Notes under the pieces: generated by a model
Seen by the model: the letters and a program-made list of their open reading frames with translations, nothing else
Database searches by the model: none
What the model was told of the DNA's origin: nothing
Shown here: piece after piece, positions 61,346 to 64,000 of the stretch
Position numbering within the stretch: position 1 is the first letter of the stretch
How the letters are laid out: every line of letters begins with the position of its first letter
Source of the DNA: Falsibacillus albus
GTDB lineage: Bacteria > Bacillota > Bacilli > Bacillales > DSM-25281
DNA: 64,000 bases
Assembly: GCF_003668575.1 (NCBI RefSeq)
Contig: NZ_RCVZ01000006.1
Location: 124,001 to 188,000, forward strand
Direction of reading: 5' to 3'
Made by a program: the position numbers and the translations under genes

Positions 61346-61930
61346 ATGAATACCATTCCGTATGTAATTGAACAAACTAAGTCCGGTGAAAGATCGTACG
61401 ATATTTACTCACGGTTGCTTAAGGACCGGATCATCATGATTGGGGATGAAATCAATGATTCATTGGCCGGCAGCGTCGTATCCCAATTGTTATTTTTGGC
61501 TGCTGATGATCCGGAAAAGGATATATCCATTTATATCAACAGCCCTGGAGGATCTACTTCTGCTGGGTTTGCCATATATGATACCATGCAGTTCATCAAG
61601 CCCGATGTACAGACGATTTGCATCGGGATGGCTGCTTCATTCGGTGCGATGCTTCTTCTTGCCGGTACAAAGGGAAAAAGATTTGCGCTCCCGAATAGTG
61701 AAATCATGATTCATCAACCGCTTGGCGGTGCAAGGGGGCAGGCTACCGAAATTGAAATTTCAGCGAAGAGAATCTTGAAATTGAAGGAGCATATTAATCG
61801 AATCATTTCCGATCGTACGGGCCAATCGGTGGAAAAAGTTGCTTTTGATACAGACCGTGATTACTTTATGTCGGCAATGGAGGCAAAGGAGTACGGCATC
61901 ATTGATGAGATTATCACCTGCCATAAGTGA
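61346..61930 (+). CDS. clpP: ATP-dependent Clp protease proteolytic subunit (probable ClpP paralogue)
   Basis: A 194-residue serine peptidase. [11 protein letters not shown] holds the catalytic Ser, [11 protein letters not shown] the His, and [10 protein letters not shown] the Asp; the N-terminus [11 protein letters not shown] is typical. It forms tetradecameric chambers with ClpX or ClpC. It sits behind a sigma factor gene rather than in the usual lone clpP setting, so it may be a second, condition-specific copy. AAAGGAGCG precedes the ATG. Confidence 0.95.
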   Translation: MNTIPYVIEQTKSGERSYDIYSRLLKDRIIMIGDEINDSLAGSVVSQLLFLAADDPEKDISIYINSPGGSTSAGFAIYDTMQFIKPDVQTICIGMAASFGAMLLLAGTKGKRFALPNSEIMIHQPLGGARGQATEIEISAKRILKLKEHINRIISDRTGQSVEKVAFDTDRDYFMSAMEAKEYGIIDEIITCHK

Positions 61931-61951
61931 CACAGTCGAATAGCACCGAAA

Positions 61952-61991
61952 ATGGAGTATGAATTCAATGGAATTTGTACTCCGTTTTTTA
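61952..61991 (+). terminator. Rho-independent terminator after clpP
   Basis: GGAGTA (61954-61959) and TACTCC (61978-61983) form a stem with an 18-nt loop, with inner GAATTC also self-complementary, followed by a T6 run. Confidence 0.75.
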
Positions 61992-62113
61992 ATTTATTTT
62001 AATGGAAATCATGTGAAAAAATAGGTATATTTTATTATTTTTATAAAAATTTACATTGGCCTAACAATTTTGTGATAATTTTGATTTGATTGACAAACAA
62101 AGGAGTGATAAAA

Positions 62114-64000
62114 ATGAAAGCAAGGAAATCTGGAATTATTTTATTGATTTTTGCATTATGCTTGCCATCTGTGTTCTCCAACTTCCCGACTGCATTTGCG
62201 GAGGGGCCGAATGATCCAGCACCGGAAATTCAGCCATCTGGGGCATCAAATGGCAAAAAAATCTTATTCGACAATACCCATGGACAAACTGCCGGCGCTG
62301 CAGACTGGGTCATTGATGGTGGGTTCTCTGATTTTGCCAATGCAATTGCTGGAAATGGGTATTATGTAAAAGAACTAAGAAAAAATACTCCAATCACTTA
62401 TCAGGATCTACAGGACTATGATGTTCTGGTCATAGGGGAAGCCAATATTCCATACAAATCTTCGGAGCAGGATGCACTTCTTCAATATGTACAAAATGGC
62501 GGCAGCATTTTCTTTATTGCCGATCACTATAATGCTGACCGCAATAAGAACCGCTGGGACGCTTCGGAAGTATTTAATGGATATAGACGCGGAGCCTGGT
62601 CCGATCCAACAAAAGGAATGACATCCGAAGAAGCCGGTTCAGCAGCCATGCAGGGAGTGGCAAGTTCGGACTGGCTGTCGACCAATTTTGGCATCAGATT
62701 CAGATACAATGCTTTAGGCGATATCACAGCCAATGATATTGTCTCTCCAAGTCAATCATTCGGTATTACGAATGGTGTCTCCACCGTTGCCATGCATGCT
62801 GGTTCCACTCTAGCAATTACGGATGGCAACAAGGCAAAAGGAATTGTTTATTTGCCGCAAACCAGCACCAGCTGGAGTCATGCAGTAGATCAAGGTGTAT
62901 ATGACGGAGGAGGCAGACCCGAAGGTCCATTTGTTGCAATATCCAAAGTCGGCCTCGGTAAAGCGGCTTTCATCGGGGATTCTTCACCGGTTGAAGATTC
63001 ATCGCCAAAATACAAACGTGAAGAAAATGGCCAAACTAAAACAACGTATGACGGGTTTCAAGAACAGAATGACGGAACTCTTTTAGAGAATATGATAGAT
63101 TGGTTGTCACAACAAGAAAGTTACACAAGTCTTTCACAAGTAAGCGGCCTTCAATTGGATCAGCCGACAGCGCTTCTATCCATGGAAACGCCGCAAAATT
63201 CTACCGAGCCTCAGGCTGAACCATGGGCAGCCCCGGATGCCGGCTACAAATGGTACGATCCATCAACGTTTAAATCAGGTTCTTATGGATATATGGGTGG
63301 AGGAACCGGCGGCACAGGCAGTCCAACGGAAAATGTATTTATTTCTGAATATGTAGAAGGAAGCAGTCTGAACAAAGCGATAGAAATTTATAACGGAACA
63401 GCTTCTTCGCTTGATTTGTCTTCATATTCGCTTAAATTATCGAATGTAGCCAATCCAATTTCATTATCTGGAACGGTTGCGAGTGGTGATGTATATGTCG
63501 TCGCCAACAGCGGAGCAGCTCAAGCCGTTTTGGACAAAGCCGATTTATTGAGCAGCAGCCTATCTTTCAATGGTGATGATTCCGTCACACTTGAAAACAG
63601 TGGACAAACTGTAGATGTGGTAGGGAGTGCAGGCACATCTTTCGGTGCTGACCAGACGCTTGTTAGAAATAGTTCTGTCACAACGGGAACTACTGCATAC
63701 TCAGCAAGTGAATGGACAAGCTACCCTGTCGATACATTCAGCTATTTGGGAAGTCATACAGGAAGTGTTGTGTCTGGCACGGAAGTGTTGAATGAAAATT
63801 TCGATACTGGATCAAAGGGTGCTTATTCCTCAGCGAACGTAACGCTTGGGAGCGGTTCATGGTATTTTGATAATGCATTGCTTGGCAATCTAAGCACTGA
63901 TAAGAAAAATGGAGCCCAATCTGCCAGAGTGAAAGCAAGCGGAGCGATAACGATGAATTTTGATGTCAGCGGGGCAAAGTCCATTGAGGTATCACATGCC
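62114..64000 (+). CDS. Secreted protein with GATase-like and lamin-tail domains (cut by window end)
   Basis: An open frame of 629 codons runs to the window edge without a stop. The first 29 residues are a Sec signal peptide ending TAFA-E. Residues about 42-330 (GKKILFDNTHGQTAGAADWV, YDVLVIGEANIPYKSSEQDA, GGSIFFIADHYN) look like a DUF4350/GATase-1-like domain. A lamin-tail domain begins near residue 407 (VFISEYVEGSSLNKAIEIYN), a common partner of secreted endonucleases. A third beta-rich domain starts near 556 (LNENFDTGSKGAYSSANVTL). A nuclease domain may lie beyond the window. AAGGAGTG precedes the ATG. Confidence 0.75.
   Translation, partial: MKARKSGIILLIFALCLPSVFSNFPTAFAEGPNDPAPEIQPSGASNGKKILFDNTHGQTAGAADWVIDGGFSDFANAIAGNGYYVKELRKNTPITYQDLQDYDVLVIGEANIPYKSSEQDALLQYVQNGGSIFFIADHYNADRNKNRWDASEVFNGYRRGAWSDPTKGMTSEEAGSAAMQGVASSDWLSTNFGIRFRYNALGDITANDIVSPSQSFGITNGVSTVAMHAGSTLAITDGNKAKGIVYLPQTSTSWSHAVDQGVYDGGGRPEGPFVAISKVGLGKAAFIGDSSPVEDSSPKYKREENGQTKTTYDGFQEQNDGTLLENMIDWLSQQESYTSLSQVSGLQLDQPTALLSMETPQNSTEPQAEPWAAPDAGYKWYDPSTFKSGSYGYMGGGTGGTGSPTENVFISEYVEGSSLNKAIEIYNGTASSLDLSSYSLKLSNVANPISLSGTVASGDVYVVANSGAAQAVLDKADLLSSSLSFNGDDSVTLENSGQTVDVVGSAGTSFGADQTLVRNSSVTTGTTAYSASEWTSYPVDTFSYLGSHTGSVVSGTEVLNENFDTGSKGAYSSANVTLGSGSWYFDNALLGNLSTDKKNGAQSARVKASGAITMNFDVSGAKSIEVSHA

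Overview
The window comes from a moderately AT-rich, endospore-forming member of the Bacillaceae. Evidence: strong AGGAGG-type ribosome binding sites with frequent TTG/GTG starts, a GerA-type germinant receptor operon, a YhcN/YlaJ spore lipoprotein, a sporulenol/hopene-type cyclase, a lysine (L-box) riboswitch on a YvsH-like permease, and a gas vesicle cluster with the 14-gene order known from Bacillus (Priestia) megaterium. I cannot name the species from sequence alone.

Layout. 1-5 kb: the end of an AlaX-type tRNA editing gene, a YhcN-like spore lipoprotein, a flippase-like membrane protein, a DUF4395 protein and a long RecQ helicase. 5-8.4 kb: an orphan receiver/AraC regulator, an array of 23 tandem 52-bp hairpin units with no indels, and a small M50 metalloprotease. 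8.7-14.1 kb: histidine degradation (hutU, hutI, hutG and a YjiH-family membrane protein) with no hutH or hutP. 14.3-18.2 kb: a gerA-gerC-gerB operon with a converging small two-helix gene that may be a D-subunit. 18.3-20.3 kb: a methyltransferase and CvfB. 20.9-28 kb: gas vesicle genes gvpA-P-Q-B-R-N-F-G-L-S-K-J-T, then gvpU after a 350-bp gap. 28-31.4 kb: nitronate monooxygenase, an esterase and a polysaccharide deacetylase lipoprotein. 31.8-36.4 kb: late genes of a staphyloxanthin-like C30 carotenoid pathway (crtO, crtQ and an aldehyde dehydrogenase, divergent from crtP). 36.4-42.3 kb: a CorA-type transporter behind a leader peptide and switchable hairpins, then msrA, an M29 aminopeptidase, an ABM monooxygenase with an overlapping helical protein, and a triterpene cyclase. 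42.7-48.2 kb: riboswitch-controlled amino acid permease and proline biosynthesis (proC, proB, proA). 48.4-60.1 kb: a complete reductive pyrimidine degradation locus from uracil/thymine to acetyl-/propionyl-CoA (beta-ureidopropionase, PreT, PreA, dihydropyrimidinase, NCS1 permease, PucR regulator, MmsA, beta-alanine aminotransferase). 60.6-64 kb: a sigma factor paired with an extra clpP, and a secreted lamin-tail-domain protein cut off by the window end.

Regulatory and repeat content. A dispersed palindromic element with GTTGATT/AATCAAC ends occurs at least five times between genes. The most striking signal is upstream of the CorA-type gene. A sigma-A-like promoter leads into a 32-codon ORF with an early PTDPDP stretch, resembling the MgtL leader peptides of enterobacteria. 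Two mutually exclusive 9-bp helices follow, one of which buries the transporter's ribosome binding site. I infer a Mg2+-responsive translational switch; this is untested.
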